A stretch of DNA of 36,323 bases from CAKXIK01 sp050947015 (GTDB taxonomy: Bacteria; Bacillota; Clostridia; Oscillospirales; Acutalibacteraceae), in contig JBMNVT010000022.1 of assembly GCA_050947015.1 (NCBI GenBank), forward strand, positions 1 through 36,323, read 5' to 3'. Position 1 is the first letter of the stretch. Each line of letters starts with the position of its first letter. Shown in pieces: positions 1 to 6,962 of the stretch. The translations under genes were made by a program, and so were the position numbers. The notes under the pieces were generated by a model. The model saw only the letters and a list, made by a program, of their open reading frames with translations, was not told where the DNA came from and did no database searches.

Positions 1-1275
1 ATCTTTGATTTCTTGGTAGGTAGCTTTCTTCTCCGCATCGGTCAAATCCAGCTCGTCCATATCCAAGTTAATCTCGATATGTTGCTTTGCATTGAGTTTG
101 GACAATAAACATACCGTCTCAACGTGATGCGTATGGGGAAACATATCGACCGGCTGAATCTTTTCAACGGTATAAGACGACTCTGTCAGAATTTTCAAAT
201 CTCTTGCAAGCGTTTCCGGATTACAGGAAATGTACACAATCCGTTGGGGAGCCAGCGTCAGCAATGAATGCAAAAAGCATTCGTCGCTTCCCGCCCGGGG
301 CGGATCCATAAATACTACATCCGCTTTTTGCTGTTCCTTCGCCATGGCAAGCATCCATTCACCGGCATCAGCACAATAAAAACGGGCATTTTCAATCTTA
401 TTGAGCCGACCATTAAAAATCGCATCCCGGACCGCTTCCCGGTTAAGCTCCACACCGATAACATTTCGGGCATGATAGCTTGCGATTAATCCGATGGTAC
501 CGATACCGCAGTAGGCATCGATTGCGGTTTCATTGCCTGTCAGCTGAGCAAACTCTACCGCTTTGCTGTACAACACCTCGGTCTGTATGGGATTTACCTG
601 ATAAAACGACCGGGCGGAAATGCGGAATCTGCATCCGCACAATGTATCTTCAATGGTTCCGGAACCATACAGCACTTTTTCCTGTTCACCCAATACCAGG
701 CTGGTTCGGTACGGGTTAATATTCTGCAGGATAGTTGTAATCTCCGGATGCTGTCGGCGAAGTGCAGCCACAAAGTTGTTTCTGGCAGGCAAAATAGGGC
801 CTGACGTAACCAGAACAACCATAACTTCACCGCTATGAAATCCCCTTTTCACCAGCACATGGCGCAGCAGCCCTGTTCCGCGGTCTTCATCATAAGGGAG
901 AATTTTAAAATCCGGACATAGCTTGCGAACCGTCGCAATAATGGCATCGGCCGTTTGATCCTCCAGCTGGCAGCTTTCCACAGGGACAATGCGGTGTGTA
1001 CTGGACTGATAGACACCGGAAATCACTTCTCTGCGGCGGTTGGTTCCAAACGCCGCCTGTACTTTATTGCGGTAATGGTATGGTTTTTGCATTCCGATAA
1101 TCGGCTGAACCGACGCAAATTTTCCAAGCAGACGCTCTTCAAGGCGCTGCTTCCATTGCAGCTGTTGGACGTAATCCAAATTCTGCAGCTGACAGCCTCC
1201 GCATTTTTTATAAAGAGGACATTGACCTGACGGCTTTTCTCTTTGGGTTGAAGCAGTTCTTTTTTGTTGTTTCAT
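1..1275 (-). CDS. rlmD: 23S rRNA (uracil-5-)-methyltransferase RlmD/RumA, 3' end cut by window edge
   Basis: SAM-dependent methyltransferase that makes 5-methyluridine in 23S rRNA. The frame is open from the ATG at 1275 to base 1 (425 codons) with no stop, so the C-terminus lies outside the window. Iron-sulfur cysteines appear early: CPLYKKCGGC at residues 19-28, with a probable fourth Cys near residue 98. The SAM site DAYCGIGTIG is near residue 250, DPPRAG near 323 and the catalytic loop ISCNPETLARDL near 345. A TRAM domain is not obvious at the N-terminus. After the usual end of the fold (HHVETVCLLSKL) the protein continues with an acidic stretch and ATYQEIKD, an extension I recall from RlmD-like proteins of gut Clostridia. 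The gene follows the UPF0340 gene by 13 bases, with an AAGGAAA ribosome binding site, so the two are probably co-transcribed. RlmD versus RlmCD specificity cannot be settled from sequence. Confidence 0.93.
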   Translation of the reverse strand, partial: MKQQKRTASTQREKPSGQCPLYKKCGGCQLQNLDYVQQLQWKQRLEERLLGKFASVQPIIGMQKPYHYRNKVQAAFGTNRRREVISGVYQSSTHRIVPVESCQLEDQTADAIIATVRKLCPDFKILPYDEDRGTGLLRHVLVKRGFHSGEVMVVLVTSGPILPARNNFVAALRRQHPEITTILQNINPYRTSLVLGEQEKVLYGSGTIEDTLCGCRFRISARSFYQVNPIQTEVLYSKAVEFAQLTGNETAIDAYCGIGTIGLIASYHARNVIGVELNREAVRDAIFNGRLNKIENARFYCADAGEWMLAMAKEQQKADVVFMDPPRAGSDECFLHSLLTLAPQRIVYISCNPETLARDLKILTESSYTVEKIQPVDMFPHTHHVETVCLLSKLNAKQHIEINLDMDELDLTDAEKKATYQEIKD

Positions 1276-1288
1276 TCGGTGAATTTCC

Positions 1289-1843
1289 TTACATCTTCGT
1301 TTCGTCATAATGTGCGCGCATACCGCCAATAAATTTGGGGCGCGTTCTGGCACAGGTCAAATGAGCTTCTCCAATGGCGTTGAGCGACAAACGCACCGGA
1401 ACCGCAACCGGCTTCAGATGCATTCCAATGAACGTATCGCCGATATCAAGCCCGGCGGCGGCCTGAATGTGTTCCACCGCAACGGGATCAGAAAATTCTC
1501 GATAAGCTGCTGTTGCAAAAGAACCGCCCGCCTTCGGCTGCGGAACAACATTAACCGGCTCATACCCAAATTTTTCAGCCGCGCTGCGTTCCAAAATCAG
1601 CGCGCGGTTCAAATGCTCGCAGCACTGCGCTGCAAGATAAATTCCGTTTTGTTTTAAAATCGGCCAAATCGATGCAAATAATGCATCCGCAATCTCAGTG
1701 CTGGAATGGGAACCAATCTTTTCTCCTCCGACCTCGCTGGACGAGCATCCTACAACGAACAAATCTCCCGAACGAAGCTTTGCCGCAGCTAAAAGCTCAC
1801 AAACTGCCGTCTGAGCCTGTTGTTGAATCATGTCTATCATCAT
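1289..1843 (-). CDS. UPF0340 / TIGR01440 family protein (YwlG-like)
   Basis: Conserved protein of unknown function related to Bacillus YwlG (UPF0340, DUF436). The signature DLFVVGCSSSEVGGEKIGS sits near the N-terminus, and the family motif GMHLKPVAVPVR is near the C-terminus. The frame is open to an ATG at 1879, but that ATG lies inside a good -10 box (TATAAT, 1883-1878), so it cannot be the start. I chose the ATG at 1843, preceded by GAAAGG at 12 bases; ATGs at 1840 and 1831 are alternatives. This gives about 184 residues, the usual family length. It is the first gene of a two-gene unit with rlmD. No biochemical role is established that I can state. Confidence 0.9.
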   Translation of the reverse strand: MMIDMIQQQAQTAVCELLAAAKLRSGDLFVVGCSSSEVGGEKIGSHSSTEIADALFASIWPILKQNGIYLAAQCCEHLNRALILERSAAEKFGYEPVNVVPQPKAGGSFATAAYREFSDPVAVEHIQAAAGLDIGDTFIGMHLKPVAVPVRLSLNAIGEAHLTCARTRPKFIGGMRAHYDETKM

Positions 1844-1877
1844 TTTCTCATCAATCCTTTCGTTTTGGTTCAACCAC

Positions 1878-1906
1878 ATTATACACTCTTTTGCGGGATG
1901 CGTAAA
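1878..1906 (-). promoter_or_regulatory. Sigma-A-type promoter for UPF0340-rlmD
   Basis: On the minus strand, TTTACG (1906-1901), a 17-base spacer and TATAAT (1883-1878). Its -10 box overlaps the most upstream ATG of the UPF0340 frame, which moves the real start downstream. It is back-to-back with the plus-strand promoter at 1913-1941. Confidence 0.6.
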
Positions 1907-1912
1907 TATATC

Positions 1913-1941
1913 TTGGCGTTTTCCCGAAAGAATGGTATAAT
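1913..1941 (+). promoter_or_regulatory. Sigma-A-type promoter for the NYN-domain gene
   Basis: TTGGCG (1913-1918), a 17-base spacer and a perfect TATAAT (1936-1941). The expected transcript start near 1948 leaves an untranslated leader of about 160 bases before the NYN gene. Confidence 0.7.
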
Positions 1942-1959
1942 AAATTTAATAAGCACAAT

Positions 1960-2085
1960 ATTTCCAGGGAAATATTTTCCTTTTTTTCAAATTGAATGAT
2001 TCAGAGAGTTCTCTGCCAGTAACAAAAACATCATAGCTGCGGTTTATAAAACAGCAGCTTCGACAGGCTGCAGCTGCTTGCGGCC
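1960..2085 (+). promoter_or_regulatory. Structured 5' leader of the NYN gene
   Basis: The leader holds an AT-rich hairpin (arms AATATTTC and GAAATATT) followed by a T-rich run near 1978-1988, which resembles a weak terminator. Further on, AGCTGC (2035-2040) can pair with GCAGCT (2054-2059), while the overlapping AGCAGCT (2053-2059) can instead pair with AGCTGCT (2072-2078). The two pairings exclude each other. This is seen in the sequence; regulation by it is inference. It matches no riboswitch class I recognise. Confidence 0.4.
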
Positions 2086-2109
2086 CGACAGAAAGGAATG
2101 GTTATCAGG

Positions 2110-2874
2110 ATGGCAACAGACAAACGCTTTGCGGTTTTGATTGATGCAGACAATGTATCCGACAAATATGTTTCCAATATTTTGGACGAGGTTTCGGCCG
2201 ACGGCGTAGCGACGTATAAACGAATCTACGGTGACTGGACGAAACCGACGCTTGTTTCGTGGAAAAGTGTTCTGTTAAACAATTCGATTATTCCGGTGCA
2301 GCAATACAGCTATACCACCGGAAAAAATGCAACCGATTCCGCCATGATTATTGACGCAATGGATATTCTCTATTCCGGCAATGTGGACGGTTTCTGCATT
2401 GTTTCCAGTGACAGTGACTTTACGCGTCTAGCTGCACGACTGAGGGAATCCGGCATGTATGTTATCGGGATGGGCGAAAAGAAGACGCCGACACCCTTCA
2501 TTTCGGCCTGCAACAAGTTTAAATTCCTGGAGGTTCTTGCGGTTCCGCAAAATACCGAATCAACGCCCGTAAAGGATGTGCCGATCCAAAACAATCTGGA
2601 AACATTAAAGCGCTCCATTCTGACATTAACCGAAGAATTCTCCGATGAGGACGGCTGGGCATTTCTCGGGGACATCGGCAACCAACTGCAGCGCCGCAAT
2701 CCGGATTTCGACGTTCGCAACTATGGGTTTACGAAATTCAAACCCTTAATAGAGCATCTGAACGTTGTCGAGGTTCGTACCGAACAACTGCCGGGGCAAA
2801 AATCCAAACTCGTTTATATCCGCAAAAAAACAACGGCACCCAAAATTTTGGATGTCCCTCGTCCGAAACGATAA
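2110..2874 (+). CDS. NYN domain protein with C-terminal OST-HTH/LOTUS domain
   Basis: Predicted RNA-processing or RNA-binding protein. The N-terminal NYN (PIN-like, LabA/DUF88) domain starts with AVLIDADN, carries DSAMIIDAMD in the middle and SSDSDFTRLAARLRESG near residues 100-116; these aspartates are the expected metal-binding residues of this nuclease-like fold. The C-terminal part, about residues 170-250, resembles an OST-HTH/LOTUS domain (DEDGWAFLGDIGNQL, then YGFTKFKPLIEHL). This two-domain layout is common in bacteria, but the substrate is unknown. Start: the ATG at 2098 touches the AAAGGA site with no spacing, so I chose the ATG at 2110, 12 bases from it. The gene has its own promoter and a long leader and is followed by the hairpin that precedes the next small gene. 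Confidence 0.87.
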   Translation: MATDKRFAVLIDADNVSDKYVSNILDEVSADGVATYKRIYGDWTKPTLVSWKSVLLNNSIIPVQQYSYTTGKNATDSAMIIDAMDILYSGNVDGFCIVSSDSDFTRLAARLRESGMYVIGMGEKKTPTPFISACNKFKFLEVLAVPQNTESTPVKDVPIQNNLETLKRSILTLTEEFSDEDGWAFLGDIGNQLQRRNPDFDVRNYGFTKFKPLIEHLNVVEVRTEQLPGQKSKLVYIRKKTTAPKILDVPRPKR

Positions 2875-2882
2875 CGCATAAA

Positions 2883-2936
2883 AACGATTTCTCCACACAC
2901 ACTATTGATATGCAGATTGAATGTGGAGGAATCGTT
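2883..2936 (+). promoter_or_regulatory. 15-bp hairpin sequestering the Shine-Dalgarno site of the small downstream gene
   Basis: The arm AACGATTTCTCCACA (2883-2897) pairs over 15 bp, with one G-U wobble, to TGTGGAGGAATCGTT (2922-2936); the loop is 24 bases. The 3' arm contains the whole GGAGG ribosome binding site and ends at the base before the ATG at 2937. No T-run follows, so it is not an ordinary terminator of the NYN gene. Translational control of the small protein is the natural reading (inference); a dyad operator is the alternative. Confidence 0.6.
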
Positions 2937-3143
2937 ATGAATCAATCGATTGGATTTCCTGAGCTTCCGATGGGATTCAGCATGGCATTGGCGCAAAACC
3001 CGCAGGCCCTTGCACGTTTTGCTGAAATGACAGAAAAGCAGCGTATGGCAGTAATTAATCACACGCATGCAATCGGTTCCAAAAGTGAAATGCGTGCTTT
3101 TGTCGCCGATCTTGCCGAAGGTTCCTCAGGATTTTTGAATTGA
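2937..3143 (+). CDS. Small conserved protein of unknown function, 68 residues
   Basis: I do not know a function for this protein. It resembles small hypothetical proteins I recall from Clostridia, with a short hydrophobic-aromatic start (IGFPELPMGFSMALAQNP) and a charged helical second half ending in EMRAFVADLAEG. There is no signal peptide, transmembrane segment or metal-binding motif. The start is the ATG at 2937, seven bases after a strong GGAGG; an upstream in-frame ATG at 2910 has no ribosome binding site and lies in the hairpin loop. The site is buried in the 2883-2936 stem. The gene lies 62 bases after the NYN gene and before a strong terminator, so it is probably on the NYN transcript. 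Confidence 0.75.
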   Translation: MNQSIGFPELPMGFSMALAQNPQALARFAEMTEKQRMAVINHTHAIGSKSEMRAFVADLAEGSSGFLN

Positions 3144-3149
3144 ACAAGG

Positions 3150-3201
3150 AAAAAGAGCAGTCGCTTTCCGAACAATCGGAAACAACGCCTGCTCTTTTTT
3201 T
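3150..3201 (+). terminator. Bidirectional terminator between convergent genes
   Basis: Outer arms AAAAAGAGCAG and CTGCTCTTTTTTT enclose an inner pairing of TTTCCGA with TCGGAAA. The A-run and T-run on the two sides suit both the small plus-strand gene and the convergent membrane protein gene that ends at 3230. Confidence 0.8.
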
Positions 3202-3229
3202 GCAGTTCCTGCCGCTGGAATGTGTAGGA

Positions 3230-3820
3230 TCAAACTTTCTTTTTGGGGGACATTCCCTTCTGTTTGGGACTATCCGATTTTTTCTTCTTGAAATAAAAAA
3301 GCTCCATAAACGAAAAACGATGAAAACCAAGAATAAACGCACCCCACGTAACAAGCGGAACCAAAAGCCAGTATGCGCCGGTCAGTAAAATATTCCAGAC
3401 AGAAATGTTCGCAAGCGCAGCGTTCGGATCCATCAGGGCATTAATATATCCGATGGCATACATATTGATAATACGGTAAAGCCATGCCCAGTCCGCCGAT
3501 GTAAAATGACTGACCACCAGTGCCAACGTAACCAGCAGCCCCGGAATCATCGCAAAACACCCGGCCTTCAAGCCCTTTGTGCTGTCGTAAACTGTGAATC
3601 CGACCTTGACGCGATTCATCTCGGAATAACCGTCGCGCCAGGCAGCACTGTAAATCACGCCAAACAGCAACAGAAAATCAATGGTCTGCAATAAAATTGT
3701 CGACCACCTCGTACCGAATGCGTTAATAAAAATAAAGTTTACCATGATCCCGATCACCGCTGCAAGGAGAGCGGACGTAAAAATTTTGAGTGCAAGCTGA
3801 AACGGGGAAACCTTTTTCAT
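3230..3820 (-). CDS. Integral membrane protein of unknown function
   Basis: I do not recognise the family with confidence. The 196-residue protein has about five hydrophobic segments: roughly residues 10-33, 40-61, 86-104, 112-130 and 141-166. The C-terminal tail is lysine-rich (FYFKKKKSD, then KQKG and KKKV), so a cytoplasmic tail is likely. No catalytic or transporter motif is apparent. The start has AGGAAG eight bases upstream, and the gene has its own candidate promoter, so it appears to be a single-gene unit ending at the shared terminator at 3150-3201. Confidence 0.8.
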   Translation of the reverse strand: MKKVSPFQLALKIFTSALLAAVIGIMVNFIFINAFGTRWSTILLQTIDFLLLFGVIYSAAWRDGYSEMNRVKVGFTVYDSTKGLKAGCFAMIPGLLVTLALVVSHFTSADWAWLYRIINMYAIGYINALMDPNAALANISVWNILLTGAYWLLVPLVTWGAFILGFHRFSFMELFYFKKKKSDSPKQKGMSPKKKV

Positions 3821-3856
3821 ATTGTCACTTCCTAAATGAAATCCTGATTCAAATTT

Positions 3857-3885
3857 ATTATAGACGTTTTTTTATCTGGAATAAA
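3857..3885 (-). promoter_or_regulatory. Candidate promoter for the 3230-3820 membrane protein gene
   Basis: TATAAT on the minus strand at 3862-3857, with a weak -35 (TTTATT, 3885-3880) at 17 bases. The -10 box is perfect and the -35 poor. Confidence 0.45.
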
Positions 3886-3920
3886 GCATGAAATTGTGAA
3901 TTTTTCTTACAGAAGTGAGT

Positions 3921-4142
3921 TTAGTCTTCCCAAACCCTTTTCTGGCGGGATGAGGCGGCCTTTTTGCGCCGCGCGGTTTCTTCCCTGTCGATCTCCACCA
4001 CGCCGTCGTCCGTAATCCGAAGAATATCTCCCTCAACAGTATCTACAGGCGCCTCTGCCTTTTCGATCGCAAAAAATTTTTTCTCTTCGTCCTCGCAAAT
4101 TACATAATTACCTTCAAAACGATCTACTGATAAAAGCCTCAT
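3921..4142 (-). CDS. DUF3006 domain-containing protein
   Basis: Small acidic protein of about 73 residues. MRLLSVDRFEGNYVICEDE at the start and GDILRITDDGVVEID in the middle are typical of DUF3006, a beta-rich family often encoded next to ComEC-like metallo-hydrolases, as here. The tail is basic (RRKKAASSRQKR). The frame extends upstream to 4199, but the ATG at 4142 has AGGAG at the correct distance and matches the family N-terminus. It follows the metallo-hydrolase gene by 64 bases, with a hairpin (4166-4194) between the two. The molecular role is unknown; a function linked to the neighbouring hydrolase is inference from recurring adjacency. Confidence 0.85.
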   Translation of the reverse strand: MRLLSVDRFEGNYVICEDEEKKFFAIEKAEAPVDTVEGDILRITDDGVVEIDREETARRKKAASSRQKRVWED

Positions 4143-4165
4143 TATAGGTTCTCCTTTCCATGTTT

Positions 4166-4194
4166 TAAAAGCCGCCGTACTCCCAAAGGCGGCT
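4166..4194 (-). terminator. Intercistronic hairpin, possible partial terminator
   Basis: On the minus strand, AGCCGCC and GGCGGCT enclose a short loop and are followed by TTTT. It lies between the metallo-hydrolase stop at 4207 and the DUF3006 ribosome binding site, so it could terminate or attenuate the operon before its last gene, or stabilise an RNA end. Confidence 0.55.
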
Positions 4195-4206
4195 ATCACT
4201 TTATAA

Positions 4207-5124
4207 TTACGACATTCCTGAAAATTTCATTTCACAGGAAGTGCCATCTGTTGCGAAAAGCAAATCCCCGTCCAGATCGGTGCGATAAGCTCTCAGTCCC
4301 ATCTGATCCAATGTCAGCAGGGTTTCTTCCGCCAACGGCGTAACCTCGCCGCATGAAACCGCCACAAATTGGGGATCAACTGCACGCAAAAATTCCGGTG
4401 AAGTGGAAGTTTTGCTGCCGTGGTGTCCCAATTTAATAAAAGTTGACTGTAAAGTACAATCACTTGACAGAAGTGATTGTTCCGTTTCCACCTCACCATC
4501 TCCCATAAAAAGCATGGAAACATCTCCATAAACCACTCTGATAACGAGCGACGATTCATTTTCGTTATCGCTCCGAACGCCGGCGAGCAAAACTTCAATT
4601 TTGGCTCTGTCTCCAAACGAAAAAGTCTCGCCCACCTTTGCTTCATGCACAACAAGTTTAAAAGTGCCAAACATTGCGTTCATTGCACGATAGCTTTGAT
4701 AATTCTGCAGCGAACAAAGCGGAGAAATCAATACCTGTTTTACTGAAATTCGATTGAACAAATCCGGAAAACCGCCGATGTGATCCGAGTGTGGATGGGT
4801 TGCAACCACATAATCTAGGCTTTCTACCCCCAAGCGCTGTATCGTTTGAGCAAGCCGCATCCCCTGATCCGCAGTGGCAGAATCGATCAGCATCGCATGG
4901 GATCCGTTCTGTAAAAGAATGCAGTCTGCGCTCCCAACGGAAAAAATACGTACACAAAACGGATATACCGTTTGCGGTTCTTCCGCCAAACCACAGAACG
5001 AAAAAACTGTCGGCCATTTTCCCTTCGTGGAAACGGAAAAAGAAAATATGGAATAAATCAACAGAACGGCAATAAACAAATATTTTTTTATCTTTTTCCC
5101 CTTCGGGCTCCGGTTTTTTTCCAC
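4207..5124 (-). CDS. ComEC/Rec2-like MBL-fold metallo-hydrolase, membrane-anchored or secreted
   Basis: Metallo-beta-lactamase fold hydrolase related to the soluble domain of ComEC. A basic N-terminus and a hydrophobic stretch (KKYLFIAVLLIYSIFSFSV, near residues 13-31) indicate a signal peptide or anchor, so the enzyme domain is outside the membrane. The metal site THPHSDHIGG is near residues 111-120; GDGEVETE and LGHHGSKTSTSPEFL complete the family pattern. Nucleic acid is the likely substrate by analogy with ComEC, unproven here. The gene starts at GTG 5124, nine bases after GAAAGGG, and overlaps the end of ygiQ by 37 bases, so the two are probably coupled. DUF3006 lies downstream. The 305-residue length is normal for free-standing members. 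Confidence 0.88.
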   Translation of the reverse strand: MEKNRSPKGKKIKKYLFIAVLLIYSIFSFSVSTKGKWPTVFSFCGLAEEPQTVYPFCVRIFSVGSADCILLQNGSHAMLIDSATADQGMRLAQTIQRLGVESLDYVVATHPHSDHIGGFPDLFNRISVKQVLISPLCSLQNYQSYRAMNAMFGTFKLVVHEAKVGETFSFGDRAKIEVLLAGVRSDNENESSLVIRVVYGDVSMLFMGDGEVETEQSLLSSDCTLQSTFIKLGHHGSKTSTSPEFLRAVDPQFVAVSCGEVTPLAEETLLTLDQMGLRAYRTDLDGDLLFATDGTSCEMKFSGMS

Positions 5125-6962
5125 TGTACCGCACCCTTTCGGTTCTGCATTTTATGGTTATGAACCGATTCACGGTCTTCCGTAACCAGACAACCGCTCC
5201 CATTTCCAATCAAATCCGTCCGTCCGGCTTTACGCAGCGCTTCCCGCACAAGCTCCCGGTTTTGCGGGAGGAAGTATTGCAACAAAGCGCGCTGAAGTGC
5301 CTTTTCGTGGGGAGACTTTGGTACAAAAACAGGCTGCAGGGTATAAGGGTTCAATTCCGTATAAAACATACAGGTTGAAATGGTGCCCGGCGTTGGGTAG
5401 AAATCCTGAACCTGCTCGGGATGAATTCCTTCTTTTTTTAAAAACAACGCCAATTCTACGGCGTCGCGCAACGTGCTGCCCGGATGGGAAGACATCAGAT
5501 AGGGAACAAGGAACTGCTTTTTCCCGCAACGCTCCGTTTCCTGATAAAACTTTTTTGCAAAACGCAGGTATGCCTCAATATGCGGTTTTCCCATGCAGTC
5601 CAGCACGGCGGCAGAGCAATGCTCCGGTGCAACCTTGAGCTGTCCGCTGACATGATATTGCACCAGTTCACGAAAGAAGCTGTCGTCCTTGTCCTCCAGC
5701 AGGTAATCAAAACGGATTCCCGAACGGATAAAAACCCGCTTAACGCCCGGAATCGCGCGCATATTGCGAAGCATGTCCAAATATTCTGTATGATCGGCAT
5801 GAAGCTGAGGGCACGGCTTCGGTGCCAGACACTTTTTACCCTTGCAAAGTCCCGACGTTTTTTGTTTTTCACACGACGGTCCGCGAAAATTAGCAGTTGG
5901 CCCGCCAACATCGTGAATATACCCTTTAAAACGCGGATTTTGGGTCAGCAGCTCGGCTTCCCGCAAAACAGATGCCTCACTGCGCGTTGTAACCATACGC
6001 CCCTGATGAAAAGCGATGGAACAAAAATTGCAGGCACCGAAACAGCCGCGGTTATGTGTAATGGAGAATTCGACCTCTTCAATTGCCGGCACGCCTCCAT
6101 CCGCTTCGTAAACCGGATGATACGTTCGCTCATAGGGAAGTTCGTAAACTGCATCCATCTCATCCTGCGTCAACGGCAGAGCGGGCGGATTCTGCACCAT
6201 AATCAGGTTTCCATGACGCTGGATTACCCTTTTTCCGACCACAGCATCCTGCTCATCCTGCTGCTTTCGGCAGGAAATTGCATAGGCTCTTTTAGATTCA
6301 CAGACCTGTTCATAGGACGGGCATTCCACCGCAGCTCCCGGCACATAATCACGCGTAGGAACCGCATAACAGGTTCCCCTAATATCCGTCAGACTGGAAA
6401 TCGGCTCACCCTTTTGCAAACGGAGAGCAATTTCAACCGTCTGCTTTTCTCCCATGCCGAAGGAAAGCAGATCTGCCCCGGATTCAATCAAAATGGAAGG
6501 GCGTATTGCGTCGTCCCAATAGTCATAATGTGCAAAGCGGCGGAGAGATGCTTCCAGACCGCCGATAATCAGAGGAACCTGCGGAAAAAGTCGTCGGATC
6601 ATTTTGGAATAAACGATTACCGCCCGATCGGGACGTTTCCCCATTTTTTTACCCGGAGAATAGGCGTCTTCACTGCGGCGTCGCTTTGCCACTGTATAAT
6701 GCGCCACCATGGAATCCAGATTTCCCGAATTGACCAGAAATCCGAGCTTCGGCGTACCAAGCTTTAAGAAATCCCGGTCAGATCTCCAGTCCGGCTGCGC
6801 CAAAATTGCCGTGCGAAATCCGGCGTGTTCCAGCACACGGGAAATAATTGCCGTGCCAAACGTGGGGTGATCTACATAAGCGTCCCCTGTCACAAGAATA
6901 AAATCAGGAAAGTCCCACCCACGTTCTGTGATTTCCTGTCTGGTGATTGGCAAAAATGACAT
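5088..6962 (-). CDS. YgiQ family radical SAM protein
   Basis: Radical SAM enzyme of the YgiQ family (UPF0313); substrate unknown. The N-terminal part (FLPITRQEITERGWD, DFILVTGDAYVDHPTFG) is a cobalamin-binding-like region typical of the family. The radical SAM cysteines are CFGACNFC near residues 308-315, and downstream there are KVAPEHCS and FLVPYLMSSHPGSTLRDA. The C-terminal YgiQ-specific region includes QDFYPTPGTISTCMFYTELNP. The 624-residue length is typical. Its ATG overlaps the stop of ftsK by one base (TAATG), so translation is probably coupled. The basic C-terminal tail overlaps the next gene. Confidence 0.93.
   Translation of the reverse strand: MSFLPITRQEITERGWDFPDFILVTGDAYVDHPTFGTAIISRVLEHAGFRTAILAQPDWRSDRDFLKLGTPKLGFLVNSGNLDSMVAHYTVAKRRRSEDAYSPGKKMGKRPDRAVIVYSKMIRRLFPQVPLIIGGLEASLRRFAHYDYWDDAIRPSILIESGADLLSFGMGEKQTVEIALRLQKGEPISSLTDIRGTCYAVPTRDYVPGAAVECPSYEQVCESKRAYAISCRKQQDEQDAVVGKRVIQRHGNLIMVQNPPALPLTQDEMDAVYELPYERTYHPVYEADGGVPAIEEVEFSITHNRGCFGACNFCSIAFHQGRMVTTRSEASVLREAELLTQNPRFKGYIHDVGGPTANFRGPSCEKQKTSGLCKGKKCLAPKPCPQLHADHTEYLDMLRNMRAIPGVKRVFIRSGIRFDYLLEDKDDSFFRELVQYHVSGQLKVAPEHCSAAVLDCMGKPHIEAYLRFAKKFYQETERCGKKQFLVPYLMSSHPGSTLRDAVELALFLKKEGIHPEQVQDFYPTPGTISTCMFYTELNPYTLQPVFVPKSPHEKALQRALLQYFLPQNRELVREALRKAGRTDLIGNGSGCLVTEDRESVHNHKMQNRKGAVQWKKTGARRGKR

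Noticed and set aside
5484..6767. A 427-codon open frame on the plus strand
   Set aside because: It is antisense to ygiQ over its whole length, has no recognisable domain or ribosome binding site, and ygiQ is clearly the real gene.
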